DNA from: Proteobacteria bacterium UBA2363
Lineage (GTDB): Bacteria; Pseudomonadota; Gammaproteobacteria; Xanthomonadales; UBA2363
Direction: 5' to 3'
Length of the DNA: 64,000 nt
NCBI GenBank assembly: GCA_002344355.1
Contig: DDTN01000039.1
Span: forward strand, 1 to 64,000
Shown piece after piece: positions 25,265-34,729 of this stretch (within the stretch, counting starts at the first letter, position 1; every line of letters begins with the position of its first letter). The notes beneath the pieces were generated by a model. It was not told the origin of the DNA and searched no databases. It saw nothing but the letters and a program-made list of their open reading frames with translations. The position numbers and the translations under genes are program-made.

Positions 25265-27151
25265 ATGAACCCCTTCAGCCTGGACGACGCCCGCCGCACC
25301 TATTCCATCCCCTACTGGGGCGAGGGCTACTTCGACGTCGGCCCCGGTGGCCGTCTGGTGGTGCGCCCCGATCGCAGCCCGGCGCGCGAGATCGCCCTCG
25401 CCGACGTCGTCGCCCAGGCCCGCGAGCAGGGCCTGAAGCTGCCGCTGCTGGTGCGCTTCGCCGACATCCTCGGCGACCGCCTGGCGCAGATGCAGGGCGC
25501 CTTCGCCCGCGCCATGGACGCCCAGGGTTACGACGGCGGCTACACCGCGGTCTACCCGATCAAGGTCAACCAGCACCTGGGCGTCGCCGGCGAGCTGGTC
25601 GGCCGCGCCGATGGCCGCCCCGGCTTCGGGCTGGAGGCCGGCAGCAAGCCGGAGCTGATCGCCGTGCTCGCCCTGTCGCGCGGCGGCATCGTCATCTGCA
25701 ACGGCTACAAGGACCGCGAGTACATCCGGCTGGCGCTGATCGGCCGCAAGCTCGGCCTCGACGTGTTCATCGTCATCGAGAGCCCGGCCGAGCTCGACAT
25801 CGCGCTGGAGGAGGCCGCCGCTCTCGGCGTCGCGCCGCTGCTCGGCGCGCGCCTGCGGCTGGCCTCCCTGGGCGCCGGCAAGTGGCAGAACACCGGCGGC
25901 GACAAGGCCAAGTTCGGCCTGTCGCCGCGCCAGCTGCTGGACCTGGTCGAGCGCCTGCGCGGCTGCGGCCAGCTGGACGCGCTCAAGCTGCTGCATTTCC
26001 ACATGGGTTCGCAGATCTCCAACCTGCGCGACATCGCCGGCGGCATGCGCGAGGCGACCCGCTACATGACCGAGATGGCGCGCCTGGGCGCCGACATCCG
26101 CTACATGGACGTCGGCGGCGGCCTCGGCATCGACTACGAGGGCACCCGCTCGCGCAGCTACTGCTCGATCAACTACTCGCTGGACCAGTACGCCGGCACC
26201 GTGGTCGAGGCGATCGCCGAGGCCTGCCGCGCCAGCGGCATGGCGCCGCCGCACGTGCTGACCGAGGCCGGCCGGGCGATGACCGCGCACCATGCGGTGC
26301 TGGTCGCGGGCGTCAGCGAGGTGGAGACGGCGCCCGCCGGATCGATCCCGCCGGTCGGCGATGCCGAGCCGGCGGCGATCGGGCACCTGCGCGCGGTGCT
26401 CGCCGACTTCGACCGGCGTCCGGCGCTGGAGCTCTACCACGAGGCCGTGCACTTCCTGGCCGAGGGCCAGGCGCGCTACGCCAACGGCGAGCTGACGCTC
26501 GAGGGCCGTGCCGCGCTCGACGACCTGTTCTACACGATCGCCCATGGCGTGCGCGCGCGCCTGAAGACCGACGAGCGCGCGCACCGCCAGGTGCTGGACG
26601 ACCTCAACGACAAGCTGGTCGACAAGTACTTCGTCAACTTCTCGGTGTTCCAGTCGATCCCCGACGTCTGGGCGATCGACCAGGTGTTCCCGATCGTGCC
26701 GATCGAGCGCCTCGACGAGCGTCCGGACCGGCAGGGCGTGATCGTCGACCTGACCTGCGATTCCGACGGCCGGATCGACGCCTACGTCGATTCCGAGGGC
26801 GTCGACTCCAGCCTGCCGCTGCACGCGCCGCGCGAGGGCGAGCCGTACCGGCTGGCGATCTTCCTGGTCGGCGCCTACCAGGAGACCCTGGGCGACATCC
26901 ACAACCTGTTCGGCGACACCGATTCGGTCAACGTGGTGCTGGCCGAGGGCCGCTTCGAGCTGCGCCAGCCGCGCCGCGGCGACACCGCCGACCGCCTGCT
27001 CGGCTACGTCGGCTACGACGTCAACGAGCTGCGCCGGCTGCTGGCGCTGAAGCTGGACCGGGCCGGCCTGGCCGGCAGCGAACGGGCGACCCTGCACGGC
27101 CAGCTCGAGGCCGGCCTGACCGCGTACACCTATCTCGACGACGCCGGTTGA
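25265..27151 (+). CDS. speA: Biosynthetic arginine decarboxylase SpeA
   Basis: A 628-residue PLP-dependent fold-III decarboxylase that converts arginine to agmatine, the first step of the arginine route to putrescine. The PLP lysine is Lys100 in YTAVYPIKVNQH. Other family segments are FGLEAGSKPELIAVLAL, LHFHMGSQISNLRDI, YMDVGGGLGIDYEGT, LTEAGRAMTAHHA and LVGAYQETLGDIHNLFGD. The length is normal. With speE divergent beside it, this is a polyamine locus; agmatinase or agmatine deiminase must lie elsewhere. The ATG at 25265 gives the canonical N-terminus (MNPFSLDDARRTY). Confidence 0.97.
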   Translation: MNPFSLDDARRTYSIPYWGEGYFDVGPGGRLVVRPDRSPAREIALADVVAQAREQGLKLPLLVRFADILGDRLAQMQGAFARAMDAQGYDGGYTAVYPIKVNQHLGVAGELVGRADGRPGFGLEAGSKPELIAVLALSRGGIVICNGYKDREYIRLALIGRKLGLDVFIVIESPAELDIALEEAAALGVAPLLGARLRLASLGAGKWQNTGGDKAKFGLSPRQLLDLVERLRGCGQLDALKLLHFHMGSQISNLRDIAGGMREATRYMTEMARLGADIRYMDVGGGLGIDYEGTRSRSYCSINYSLDQYAGTVVEAIAEACRASGMAPPHVLTEAGRAMTAHHAVLVAGVSEVETAPAGSIPPVGDAEPAAIGHLRAVLADFDRRPALELYHEAVHFLAEGQARYANGELTLEGRAALDDLFYTIAHGVRARLKTDERAHRQVLDDLNDKLVDKYFVNFSVFQSIPDVWAIDQVFPIVPIERLDERPDRQGVIVDLTCDSDGRIDAYVDSEGVDSSLPLHAPREGEPYRLAIFLVGAYQETLGDIHNLFGDTDSVNVVLAEGRFELRQPRRGDTADRLLGYVGYDVNELRRLLALKLDRAGLAGSERATLHGQLEAGLTAYTYLDDAG

Positions 27152-27182
27152 GGCCGGTCGCGGCGGCGCCGCGGTTCGCCGC

Positions 27183-28040
27183 TCACAGCCGGCGCTGGAG
27201 TGCGGCGACCAGCCGCGCGGCGCTGCCGGGCGCATGGTCGAGGAACAGCGAGGGTTCGGTCAGTTCCAGTTCGAGAAGGCGGGGGCCCTCGGGCGAGGGC
27301 AGCAGGTCGACCCGCGCATAGGGCAGCCGGCCGAACGGCTGCGCGGCCAGCACCTGGTCGGCGACCGCCCGCTCCTGCGCCGACGGCGTGCGTGCGGCGA
27401 TGTGCTCCGGCGCGAACAGCGCCCGCGTCGATCCGGCCTGGCGCCTGAGCAGCGGCCCCTTGCGGATGGCGTGCGAGAACTCGCCGTCGAAGTAGAGCAG
27501 GGCGGTCTCGCCGGCCTCGTCGACCTGGTCCAGGTAGGGCTGGACCAGCACGTGAAGGCCCTGTGCCTGCAGCTGGCGGGCATGGTCGACGGCCTGCTCC
27601 CGCTCGCCTGCCAGGAAGCGCCGGGCGCCGCGCGAACCGGCGCCGACCGTCGGCTTGACCACGAACTCGGCGAGGTCGGGCAAGCCCGCGGCGTCCTGTC
27701 CCGGGGCCAGGAAGTGGCTGGGCACCACCGGGGCACCGGCCTCGGCGAGCGCCTGCAGGTAGCGCTTGTCGGTGTTCCAGCGCACCACCTCGGGGGCGTT
27801 GAGCAGGCGGGTGCGGTCCGCGACCGTCTCGCACCAGTCGAGGAAGGCGGGCAGCCGGGCGGTGTAGTCCCAGGTCGAGCGCAACAGCACCAGGTCGAAG
27901 CGCCGCCAGGACACCGTGGCGTCGTCCCAGGCCCGCACCTGGGCATCCCAGCCGGCCTCCTGCAGGGCGGCGAGCAGGGGCGGCAGGTCCTCGTCCAGCG
28001 GCAGGGCCGGGACGGCGGTGGCCAGGGCGATCAGGGGCAT
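27183..28040 (-). CDS. ATP-grasp domain protein, possible ligase
   Basis: A 285-residue ATP-grasp-like protein. Visible elements are a preATP-grasp part (RFDLVLLRSTWDYTARLPAFLDW), NTDKRYLQALAEAGAPVVPS, the phosphate loop EFVVKPTVGAGSRGARRF, then VQPYLDQVDEAGETALLYFDG and a metal-binding end LLELELTEPSLFLDHAPG. It resembles stand-alone glutathione-synthetase-like ligases (RimK/GshB superfamily); substrates are unknown. The start at 28040 (MPLIALATAVPAL) fits the fold; a longer in-frame start at 28091 would add a low-quality tail. No Shine-Dalgarno; GACAAT lies 6 nt upstream, a degenerate version of the leaderless pattern seen elsewhere. Confidence 0.82.
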   Translation of the reverse strand: MPLIALATAVPALPLDEDLPPLLAALQEAGWDAQVRAWDDATVSWRRFDLVLLRSTWDYTARLPAFLDWCETVADRTRLLNAPEVVRWNTDKRYLQALAEAGAPVVPSHFLAPGQDAAGLPDLAEFVVKPTVGAGSRGARRFLAGEREQAVDHARQLQAQGLHVLVQPYLDQVDEAGETALLYFDGEFSHAIRKGPLLRRQAGSTRALFAPEHIAARTPSAQERAVADQVLAAQPFGRLPYARVDLLPSPEGPRLLELELTEPSLFLDHAPGSAARLVAALQRRL

Positions 28041-28190
28041 GCCGGCATTGTCGGGGCCGCGGCCGGCAGCGGCAAGGGAAGGCCTGGTCACTCAGGCCGT
28101 CCTCCGGCCAAGGACGGGCCGGCGTGGCTCAGGCACGCAGGGGCCTGGTGCATCCCAGCCGGGCACCGACCGGTGCCGAACCCCGCAGCG

Positions 28191-28219
28191 CCGGTCAAGG
28201 CCAGCACGGCCTTGACCGG
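28191..28219. terminator. Hairpin downstream of the subtilisin gene
   Basis: A perfect 12-bp stem pairs CCGGTCAAGGCC (28191-28202) with GGCCTTGACCGG (28208-28219) around a 5-nt loop. It lies 45 nt beyond the stop of the minus-strand protease. TTCTTT follows on the plus strand, whereas the minus-strand side has no U-tract, so it is a stable 3' hairpin rather than a textbook terminator for the protease. Confidence 0.55.
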
Positions 28220-28264
28220 TTCTTTCCGGGGCGGGGGCGGCGTCGCCGCCGCCCCCGCGGCGCG

Positions 28265-31200
28265 TCAGGGGATCGTGATCGGATCGCCCGCGCTGTTGTA
28301 CGCCAGGGCGTGGACGGTCAGCGGCCGGCCGCCCGGGCCGGTGCTGATCCGCGCGTAGCCGTACAGCGTGGTGCCGTTGTCGTTGAACCGGAAACCCAGG
28401 TAGCCGTCGGTGACGTTGCCCGGCGTCGTCCAGGGCGCGGTGGCCGCCGCCGCCGTCACCACCAGGTACTGGCTGGCCGGACCGATCGTGGCGCCGCTGG
28501 CCAGCACCGCGTAGGTGGTGCCGTCCAGGGACACGCCGCCCTCGCTGCCGTTGGCGTTGAACGGCCAGAAGAACTGCACCGCGGTCGGGCTGCCGTAGAC
28601 GTTGAAGTTGTACGGCGTGGTGTCGCAGGCGCAGGTGGTGCCGTCCAGCCAGCGGATCGATCCGCCGGTGAAGTCGGGCGCCGGCACGAAGTCGATGCCG
28701 TCGATGACCACGATGTCGGGATTGCCGCCGTCGCACCCCGGCACGCCGTCCTGGCACTCGAAGTCGTGCGCGAACAGCAGGTCCGACTTGCCTTCCAGCA
28801 TCAACTCGACGCTGGCCACGTCGTTGCCAGGCGCCGGATCGGGCTGGCCGCCGCCGATGCCGGCAGTGACCGTCACCGGGCCGGCGGCGGCGAGCGGATC
28901 GACCTGGGCGCGGACCAGGAGCGCCGGCGCCAGCGTCGCCGTCGGCAGCGAGGCCGCCAGGGTGCAGGTGACCTCGGACCCGTCGACGCTGCAGTTCCAG
29001 TCGGCGCCCTGCAGCATGCCCGACTTCGCGGACTGCACGGCGCTGGCGTCGAGGTAGGCGAGCTCCGGCGGCAATGTCAGCTCGACCGCCACGCCGGTCG
29101 CCGGGCCGGGACCGAAGTTGCCGGCCTGGACCAGCAGGGAGACCTCGCCGCCGATGTCGGCCGGGTTCGGGGTCGCCACCAGGGTGACGCCCAGGTCGGC
29201 AGGCTCCGGCGGCGTCCCGTCGGCCACGCAGTTGTAGCAGGCCAGCGCGAAATCCTGCGCCGGCGCGCCCGGGTCGTGCGGGTTCAGCGCGTCGGCGGCG
29301 ATGTTGGCGGCCAGCACCGACAGGCTGACGCTGCCGCCGTGCTGGGCCGGGCTCAGGAACACGCCCTCCAGGTTGTTGCGGTCGTCGGCGCTGCCGCCGG
29401 TGGCCGACCAGCCGTCAGCGCCGATCACGTTGCCGCGGAAGCTGCCGCCGGCGCCGGTGACGGTCAGGTCCAGGTTGTTCACCCAGGCCGGCGTGCTGCC
29501 GCCCAGGCCATGGCCCGGGGCGTCCGTCCAGGCCAGCATCACCAGCATCGGCGCCGCCGGGTCGGCGGCCTGCAGCTCGATGTCCCAGGACTGGCCGGTA
29601 CCGGTGAACACGGTGTCCTGGTCCTTCAGGAACACCGGCTGCGCGGGATTCATCACCCGGTCGAGGTCGAGCCGGCCATAGCCCTGGAAGCGGTCCGGAC
29701 GGTGGCCCATGATGCCGTTGTCGGCGTTTCGGAAGCCCTGCAGGTTGCGCGCCGCGGCGGTGAACGCGGCCTTGATCAGGGCCGGGCTGGGCGTGGCGCC
29801 GCCATGGTTGTCGCGGTACTTGTCGACGAACAGGGCGACCGCGCCGGACACCACCGGCGAGGCCATCGAGGTGCCGCAGCTCAGGCCGAAGGCGGTGTCG
29901 CTGCCGCTGGACGTGCTGTCGGTGCGGCAACCGGGCGCGACGATGTGCGGCACCCGCCGGCCGTCGCAGGCGTTGCCGTGCGCGGAGTTCGCGGAGATGT
30001 CGAAGATGTCCGGGATCTGCGTGCCGTTGGTGTTCTGCAGCTTGGTCGAGCCGACCGCGAACAGGTTCTTGGCCTCGTCCGGACCGCCCAGCGAACTGGG
30101 CGCGCAGGCGCCGCCGGAATCGCCGTTGCCGTTCATGATCGACCACACCGCCAGCACCGGCTGCTGGCCGGGCTGTTCGGGCACGGCGTCGCGCGAGATG
30201 AAGTCGATCTGCTGGGTCGGGATGTCGTAGCCCTGCGGCGTGCCGGTCGGCCCCCAGGAATTGTTGGTGTGGACGGCGCCGCTGAGCGCCGATTCCCGGT
30301 AGATGGTGAGCATGCCATTGGGGATCATGCCGCCCGGCCCGGCGCCCAGGAAGCTGCCGTAGCGCTGCTGGATCAGGCCGGCGCCCGGCGCCACGCCCTG
30401 GCCGCGCAGGAAGCCGGCCGCATCGGTGAGGCCGGAGGCGCCGGTGCCGCCGACCGCGCCGGCGACGTGGGTGCCGTGCGAGTTGTTGCTGGCGCTGCAG
30501 CTGCTCGGCGAAGTGCCGCCGTTGACGCAGGGCCGGATGTTCGGCGCCAGGTCCTGGTGGCTGGTACGGATGCCGCCGTCGACGATGCCGACGGTGACGC
30601 CGGTGCCGTCGTAGCCGGTCGAGGCCAGCCAGTTCGAGTAGCCGGGCACGATGGTCCAGGAGGGGCCGGGGCCGTGGTTGCCGACCACCGACTGGTTGCT
30701 CATCTCGCCACGGGGGCCGGCGTCCTGGGGGATCGCCTGCAGGGTGTAGACGCCGGCGATCGCGGCCAGCTCGAGGTAGCGGTCGCCGGGGGCGTCCAGA
30801 TGGACCACCGCCAGGTGCCGGTTCAGCGGCTCGACCGAGTGCACGGTGGCACCGGCCTCGCGCAGCGCGCCGGCCACGCTGGCCTCGCCGGCATGGCGGC
30901 TGACCAGGGCCATGGTCGGCAGCGCCTGCGCGCCGTGCCCGCGCTGCAGCGGATTGACCTTGAATTCGGGGATGAAGCGTCCGCTCCAGCGCACCTCGGC
31001 GCGGCGCGCGGCCTGCTGCAGGGCCTGCGCATCCGACCAGACGATGTACGCGTAGGGATGCACGTACTGCATCGGGATCGCGCCATCGTCGGCCAGGGCG
31101 TCGAGCCAGCCCGGCTGCATCGGCCCGTTGAACTGCACCAGGCGCAGGTCCGGTCCCTGGCCGGCATCGCGGGTCGCGGCGGGTGCGGCGACCAGCGGAT

Positions 31201-31390
31201 CGAAGCGCAGGCCGCCCAGGTCCAGCGTGAAGTCCAGCTGCGGGGCGGTTGCGTTGGCGACCGCCGGGCCGTGCTGCATGGAAGTCGTGGTGCCGGTGCC
31301 GGCGACCAGGCCGGCGCTGCCGGCGGCGAAGGAGATGGCGAGCGCGAGCGCGCCCAGGCGAAGCGATGTCAAGTGAACCTCCCGGGGCAT
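28265..31390 (-). CDS. Secreted S8 subtilisin-like serine protease with C-terminal extension
   Basis: A 1041-residue exported protease. After the signal peptide (SLRLGALALAISFAAGSAG), residues about 50-225 form a propeptide-like region. The catalytic domain has Asp271 (VGIVDGGI), His305 (NNSHGTHVAG), oxyanion Asn377 (HTNNSWG) and Ser508 (CGTSMASP). A P-domain-like beta region follows, then a DUF11/CARDB-type segment (PADLGVTLVATPNPADIGG) and the acidic LLFAHDFECQDG motif common in secreted proteins of this group. A last domain of about 130 residues ends VHALAYNSAGDPITIP. All catalytic residues are present, so it should be active outside the cytoplasm. Confidence 0.93.
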   Translation of the reverse strand: MPREVHLTSLRLGALALAISFAAGSAGLVAGTGTTTSMQHGPAVANATAPQLDFTLDLGGLRFDPLVAAPAATRDAGQGPDLRLVQFNGPMQPGWLDALADDGAIPMQYVHPYAYIVWSDAQALQQAARRAEVRWSGRFIPEFKVNPLQRGHGAQALPTMALVSRHAGEASVAGALREAGATVHSVEPLNRHLAVVHLDAPGDRYLELAAIAGVYTLQAIPQDAGPRGEMSNQSVVGNHGPGPSWTIVPGYSNWLASTGYDGTGVTVGIVDGGIRTSHQDLAPNIRPCVNGGTSPSSCSASNNSHGTHVAGAVGGTGASGLTDAAGFLRGQGVAPGAGLIQQRYGSFLGAGPGGMIPNGMLTIYRESALSGAVHTNNSWGPTGTPQGYDIPTQQIDFISRDAVPEQPGQQPVLAVWSIMNGNGDSGGACAPSSLGGPDEAKNLFAVGSTKLQNTNGTQIPDIFDISANSAHGNACDGRRVPHIVAPGCRTDSTSSGSDTAFGLSCGTSMASPVVSGAVALFVDKYRDNHGGATPSPALIKAAFTAAARNLQGFRNADNGIMGHRPDRFQGYGRLDLDRVMNPAQPVFLKDQDTVFTGTGQSWDIELQAADPAAPMLVMLAWTDAPGHGLGGSTPAWVNNLDLTVTGAGGSFRGNVIGADGWSATGGSADDRNNLEGVFLSPAQHGGSVSLSVLAANIAADALNPHDPGAPAQDFALACYNCVADGTPPEPADLGVTLVATPNPADIGGEVSLLVQAGNFGPGPATGVAVELTLPPELAYLDASAVQSAKSGMLQGADWNCSVDGSEVTCTLAASLPTATLAPALLVRAQVDPLAAAGPVTVTAGIGGGQPDPAPGNDVASVELMLEGKSDLLFAHDFECQDGVPGCDGGNPDIVVIDGIDFVPAPDFTGGSIRWLDGTTCACDTTPYNFNVYGSPTAVQFFWPFNANGSEGGVSLDGTTYAVLASGATIGPASQYLVVTAAAATAPWTTPGNVTDGYLGFRFNDNGTTLYGYARISTGPGGRPLTVHALAYNSAGDPITIP

Positions 31391-31410
31391 TCCAGTGTTA
31401 CGGATGCCCG

Positions 31411-31416
31411 AGCATA
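31411..31416 (-). promoter_or_regulatory. Putative -10 element of the subtilisin gene
   Basis: TATGCT on the minus strand ends 20 nt before the protease ATG, giving a predicted leader of about 13 nt. Confidence 0.35.
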
Positions 31417-31517
31417 CCCCGGGTTCGCCCGAGGATGCCCGGCCCGGGATGGAACGTGGCCCTGCTGCGGCGTTCCGTGGCGCGCGGCCTTGACGGCCGC
31501 GGTCCTGCGCGGCGACG

Positions 31518-31541
31518 CCTGCGCCTGCGCCTGCGCCTGCG
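31518..31541. repeat. Four tandem CCTGCG hexamers
   Basis: CCTGCG is repeated four times without change between the ETF-QO stop (31568) and the protease start. It is a simple GC-rich repeat outside coding sequence; no function is evident. Confidence 0.7.
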
Positions 31542-31567
31542 CTCGGACGCGGCGCCGGAGCGGGCCG

Positions 31568-33163
31568 TCAGAGGTTCTGGTAGTTCGGACCCGCGCCGCC
31601 CTCCGGCGTCACCCAGGTGATGATCTGGTAGGGATCCTTGATGTCGCAGGTCTTGCAGTGCACGCAGTTGGCGGCGTTGATCTGCAGACGGCGGCCGGCG
31701 CCGTCGTCGACGATCTCGTAGACGCCGGCCGGGCAGAAGCGCTCGCAGGGGTTGTTGTACTCGACCGTGCAGCGGGTCACGCAGACCTGCGGGTCGGCGA
31801 CCTGCAGGTGCACCGGCTGGTCCTCGTCGTGCTCGGTGGCGGCGAAGTAGACGCCGGCCAGGCGGTCGCGCGGCGGCAGGTCGCGCGCCACCCAGTCGCG
31901 CTCCGGCGACTGGTAGGCGTCCAGCCGGCGCAGCGCACTGTGGTCGGCATGGTGCTTCAGGGTCCACGGCGAGCGGCCGCCCGTGACAGTCTCCCAGGCG
32001 GCATTGGCCAGGCCGCGCCACAGCCCCTTCTGGAAACCCGGCCGGATGTTGCGCACGCGGCGCAGCTCGTCGACCACCTTCGAGGCGCGAAGACGCGCGT
32101 CCCAGCCCTCGGCGGCGCCGGTTTCGGCGACGTGCTCGGCGGCCAGCATGCCCGAGGCCATCGCCTGGTGGGTGCCCTTGATCTTCGGCACGTTGAGCAG
32201 GCCGGCGTCGTCGCCGATCAGCATCGCGCCAGGCATCTCGACGCGCGGCAGCGCCTGGTAGCCGCCCTCGACCAGGGCGCGGGCGCCGGCCGACAGGATG
32301 CTGCCGCCCTCCAGCAGGGGCCGGATCGCCGGATGGTGCTTGAGCTGCTGGAACGCCTCGTAGGGCGCGAAGTTGGGGTCCTCGTAGTCGAGGCCGACCA
32401 CGAAGCCGATCGCCAGGCGGTCCTGGTCGAGGTGGTAGAGGAAGCTGCCGCCATAGGTGCGGCGGTCCAGCGGCCAGCCCAGGGTGTGCACGACCTGGCC
32501 GGGCTCGCCCTTGCCGGGCGCCAGCTGCCACAGCTCCTTGATGCCGATGCCGTAGGTCTGCGGGCCGCTGTCGCGGTCCAGGCCGAATTCGCCGATCAGG
32601 CGCTTGCCCAGGTGGCCGCGGCAGCCCTCGGCCAGCACCGTGACCCTGGCGCGGATGTCGATGCCCTGCGTGTAGGTCGGCTTGTGGCTGCCGTCGCGGG
32701 CGACGCCCATGTCGCCGATCCGCACGCCGGCGACGCGGCCGTCCTCGACCAGGGCCTGCGCGGCGGCGAAGCCCGGGAACACCTCGACGCCCAGCGCCTC
32801 GGCCTGCGGCGCCAGCCAGGCGCACAGCGCGCCCAGCGAGACGATCACGTTGCCCTCGTTGTGCATCTGCGGCGGCGTCGGCAGCCGCCGCGCGCCGGTC
32901 TTCGACAGCCACAGGAAGCGGTCGCCGGCGACGTCGACGCACACCGGCGGCGGTGCGCTGCGCCAGTCCGGCAGCAGGGCGTCGAGCGGGCCGGTCTCGA
33001 TCACCGCGCCGGACAGCACCTGGGCGCCGATCGTCGAGGCCTTCTCGATCACGCACACCGACAGCTCCGGGCGGAGCTGCTTGAGGCGCAGCGCGAACGC
33101 CAGGCCGGCCGGCCCGGCGCCGACCGTCACCACGTCGTACTCCATCACGTCGCGCTCGCTCAT
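31568..33163 (-). CDS. Electron-transfer flavoprotein-ubiquinone oxidoreductase
   Basis: A 531-residue monotopic membrane flavoprotein that passes electrons from reduced ETF (fatty-acid and amino-acid oxidation) to ubiquinone. FAD motif: YDVVTVGAGPAGLAFALRL. The quinone/FAD domain contains GDDAGLLNVPKIKGTHQAM. The C-terminal 4Fe-4S cluster ligands are in CERFCPAGVYEI and CVHCKTCDIKDPYQIITW. Length and domain order are canonical. AGGAGG precedes the ATG at 33163, and a TATAAT lies further upstream. The ETF subunits are not nearby. Confidence 0.96.
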   Translation of the reverse strand: MSERDVMEYDVVTVGAGPAGLAFALRLKQLRPELSVCVIEKASTIGAQVLSGAVIETGPLDALLPDWRSAPPPVCVDVAGDRFLWLSKTGARRLPTPPQMHNEGNVIVSLGALCAWLAPQAEALGVEVFPGFAAAQALVEDGRVAGVRIGDMGVARDGSHKPTYTQGIDIRARVTVLAEGCRGHLGKRLIGEFGLDRDSGPQTYGIGIKELWQLAPGKGEPGQVVHTLGWPLDRRTYGGSFLYHLDQDRLAIGFVVGLDYEDPNFAPYEAFQQLKHHPAIRPLLEGGSILSAGARALVEGGYQALPRVEMPGAMLIGDDAGLLNVPKIKGTHQAMASGMLAAEHVAETGAAEGWDARLRASKVVDELRRVRNIRPGFQKGLWRGLANAAWETVTGGRSPWTLKHHADHSALRRLDAYQSPERDWVARDLPPRDRLAGVYFAATEHDEDQPVHLQVADPQVCVTRCTVEYNNPCERFCPAGVYEIVDDGAGRRLQINAANCVHCKTCDIKDPYQIITWVTPEGGAGPNYQNL

Positions 33164-33188
33164 GGCTGGCCTCCTGGGGACCGCCCGG

Positions 33189-33194
33189 ATTATA
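33189..33194 (-). promoter_or_regulatory. Consensus -10 element of ETF-QO
   Basis: TATAAT, the exact sigma-70 consensus, lies on the minus strand 25 nt before the ATG. No good -35 was found at 16-18 nt. Confidence 0.5.
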
Positions 33195-33359
33195 CGGACC
33201 GCGCCGGTGAAGCCGGCGCGGCGGCCGCCCGGCCTCGCCACGCGCAGCCCGCGCAAGGGCTCGCGGCCCGCCTCCGGCCTGGCGCACGCGGACCCGGCCC
33301 AGGCGCTGCCGGCATCCGCCCGGCGGCCGCCGGACCTTCCCTCGGGCGACGCCAGCCAC

Positions 33360-33365
33360 TAGCCT
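33360..33365 (+). promoter_or_regulatory. Putative -10 element of the nucleoside transporter
   Basis: TAGCCT, preceded by CAC, ends 30 nt before the ATG at 33396, with a predicted leader of about 24 nt that carries AGAGG. Confidence 0.35.
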
Positions 33366-33395
33366 GCCCGGGTTCCCACGAGAGGCGGCGCCGCG

Positions 33396-34688
33396 ATGGC
33401 CCTGTTGCAAAGCGTGCTGTTCGGCCTGCTCGGCCTGTCGGTGCTGGTCGCCATCGCCTGGCTGTTCTCCGACAACCGGCGCGCGGTGAACTGGCGCCTG
33501 ATCGGCACCGGGCTGGCCCTGCAGGTGGCGCTCGCCCTGTTCGTTCTGATGACGCCGTTCGGCGCCGCGGTGTTCGACGCCCTCGGGCGCGGCTTCGTCA
33601 AGGTGATCTCGTTCACCCAGGCCGGCGCCGGCTTCATCTTCGGCGATTTCGTCGACGTCTCGAAGTTCGGTTTCGTGTTCGCCATCCAGGTGCTGCCGAC
33701 CATCATCTTCTTCTCGGCGCTGATGAGCGTGCTCTACCACATCGGCCTGATGCAGCGGATCGTGCAGGGCATGGCCTGGGCGATCACCAAGGTGATGCCG
33801 GTGTCCGGCGCCGAGACCCTGTCGGTGAGCGCCAACGTGTTCGTCGGCCAGACCGAGGCGCCCCTGGTGGTGCGCCCCTACATCGGCCGGATGACCAACT
33901 CGGAACTGATGACCCTGATGGTCGGCGGCATGGCGACCATCGCCGGCGGCGTGATGGCCGCCTACATCGGCCTGCTCGGCGGCGGCGATCCGGACCAGCA
34001 GGTGTTCTACGCCAAGCACCTGGTCTCGGCCAGCATCATGGCGGCGCCGGCGGCGCTGGTGATGGCCAAGCTTCTGATCCCCGAGGTCCAGCAGCCGCTG
34101 ACCCTGGGCACGGTGCGCATCCACGACGAGCGGGTCGCCCAGAACGTCATCGAGGCGGCGGCGATCGGCGCCGCCGACGGCGTCAAGCTGGCGCTCAACG
34201 TCGGCGGCATGCTGCTGGCTTTCCTTGCGCTGATCGCCATGGTGAACTTCCCGCTGGAATGGCTGGGCGAGGTGACCGGCGTCACCGCCGCGCTGAGCGA
34301 GGCCGCCGGCCGGCCGGTCAAGACCGACCTGGCCCTGATGCTGGGCTACCTGTTCTCGCCGGTCGCCTGGATCACCGGCGTGCCCTGGTCGGATGCCCAG
34401 GCGGTCGGCTCCCTGGTCGGCCAGAAGATCGTCGCCAACGAGTTCGTGGCCTACGTGCAGCTCGCCGAGATGGCGCCGGAGCTGACCGAGAAGGGCCGGC
34501 TGATCGCCACCTACGCGCTGTGCGGCTTCGCCAACTTCTCGTCGATCGCCATCCAGATCGGCGGCATCGGCGGCATCGCGCCGGAGCGCCGCGCCGACCT
34601 GGCGCGGTTCGGGTTGCGGGCGGTGCTCGGCGGCACCCTGGCGACCCTGATGACCGCCACCATCGCTGGCGTCATCACCTCGTTCTGA
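33396..34688 (+). CDS. nupC: Concentrative nucleoside transporter, NupC/CNT family
   Basis: A 430-residue inner-membrane symporter that takes up nucleosides with H+ or Na+. The N-terminal gate domain, nucleoside-recognition core and C-terminal domain are all present. Key segments: FVFAIQVLPTIIFFSALMSV, FVGQTEAPLVVRPYI (the substrate-binding GQTEAP loop), ANEFVAYVQLAEM and ALCGFANFSSIAIQIGGIG. A very stable hairpin follows directly after the stop. A PfkB/ribokinase-like gene 0.5 kb away could use the ribose freed from imported nucleosides. Confidence 0.95.
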   Translation: MALLQSVLFGLLGLSVLVAIAWLFSDNRRAVNWRLIGTGLALQVALALFVLMTPFGAAVFDALGRGFVKVISFTQAGAGFIFGDFVDVSKFGFVFAIQVLPTIIFFSALMSVLYHIGLMQRIVQGMAWAITKVMPVSGAETLSVSANVFVGQTEAPLVVRPYIGRMTNSELMTLMVGGMATIAGGVMAAYIGLLGGGDPDQQVFYAKHLVSASIMAAPAALVMAKLLIPEVQQPLTLGTVRIHDERVAQNVIEAAAIGAADGVKLALNVGGMLLAFLALIAMVNFPLEWLGEVTGVTAALSEAAGRPVKTDLALMLGYLFSPVAWITGVPWSDAQAVGSLVGQKIVANEFVAYVQLAEMAPELTEKGRLIATYALCGFANFSSIAIQIGGIGGIAPERRADLARFGLRAVLGGTLATLMTATIAGVITSF

Positions 34689-34690
34689 AC

Positions 34691-34723
34691 GCGTCCCGGG
34701 GCCGGCATCCGGCCCCGGGACGC
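34691..34723. terminator. Perfect 15-bp hairpin between convergent genes
   Basis: GCGTCCCGGGGCCGG (34691-34705) pairs fully with 34709-34723 across a 3-nt loop. It starts 2 nt after the nupC stop and ends 6 nt before the stop of the convergent gene at 34730. There is no T-tract on either side, but its position and stability suggest a bidirectional 3' hairpin. Confidence 0.6.
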
Positions 34724-34729
34724 GGCCAC

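Noticed and set aside
31518..31541. Possible CRISPR or minisatellite from tandem CCTGCG units
   Set aside because: Only four hexamers with no spacers; a simple repeat, not a CRISPR array.
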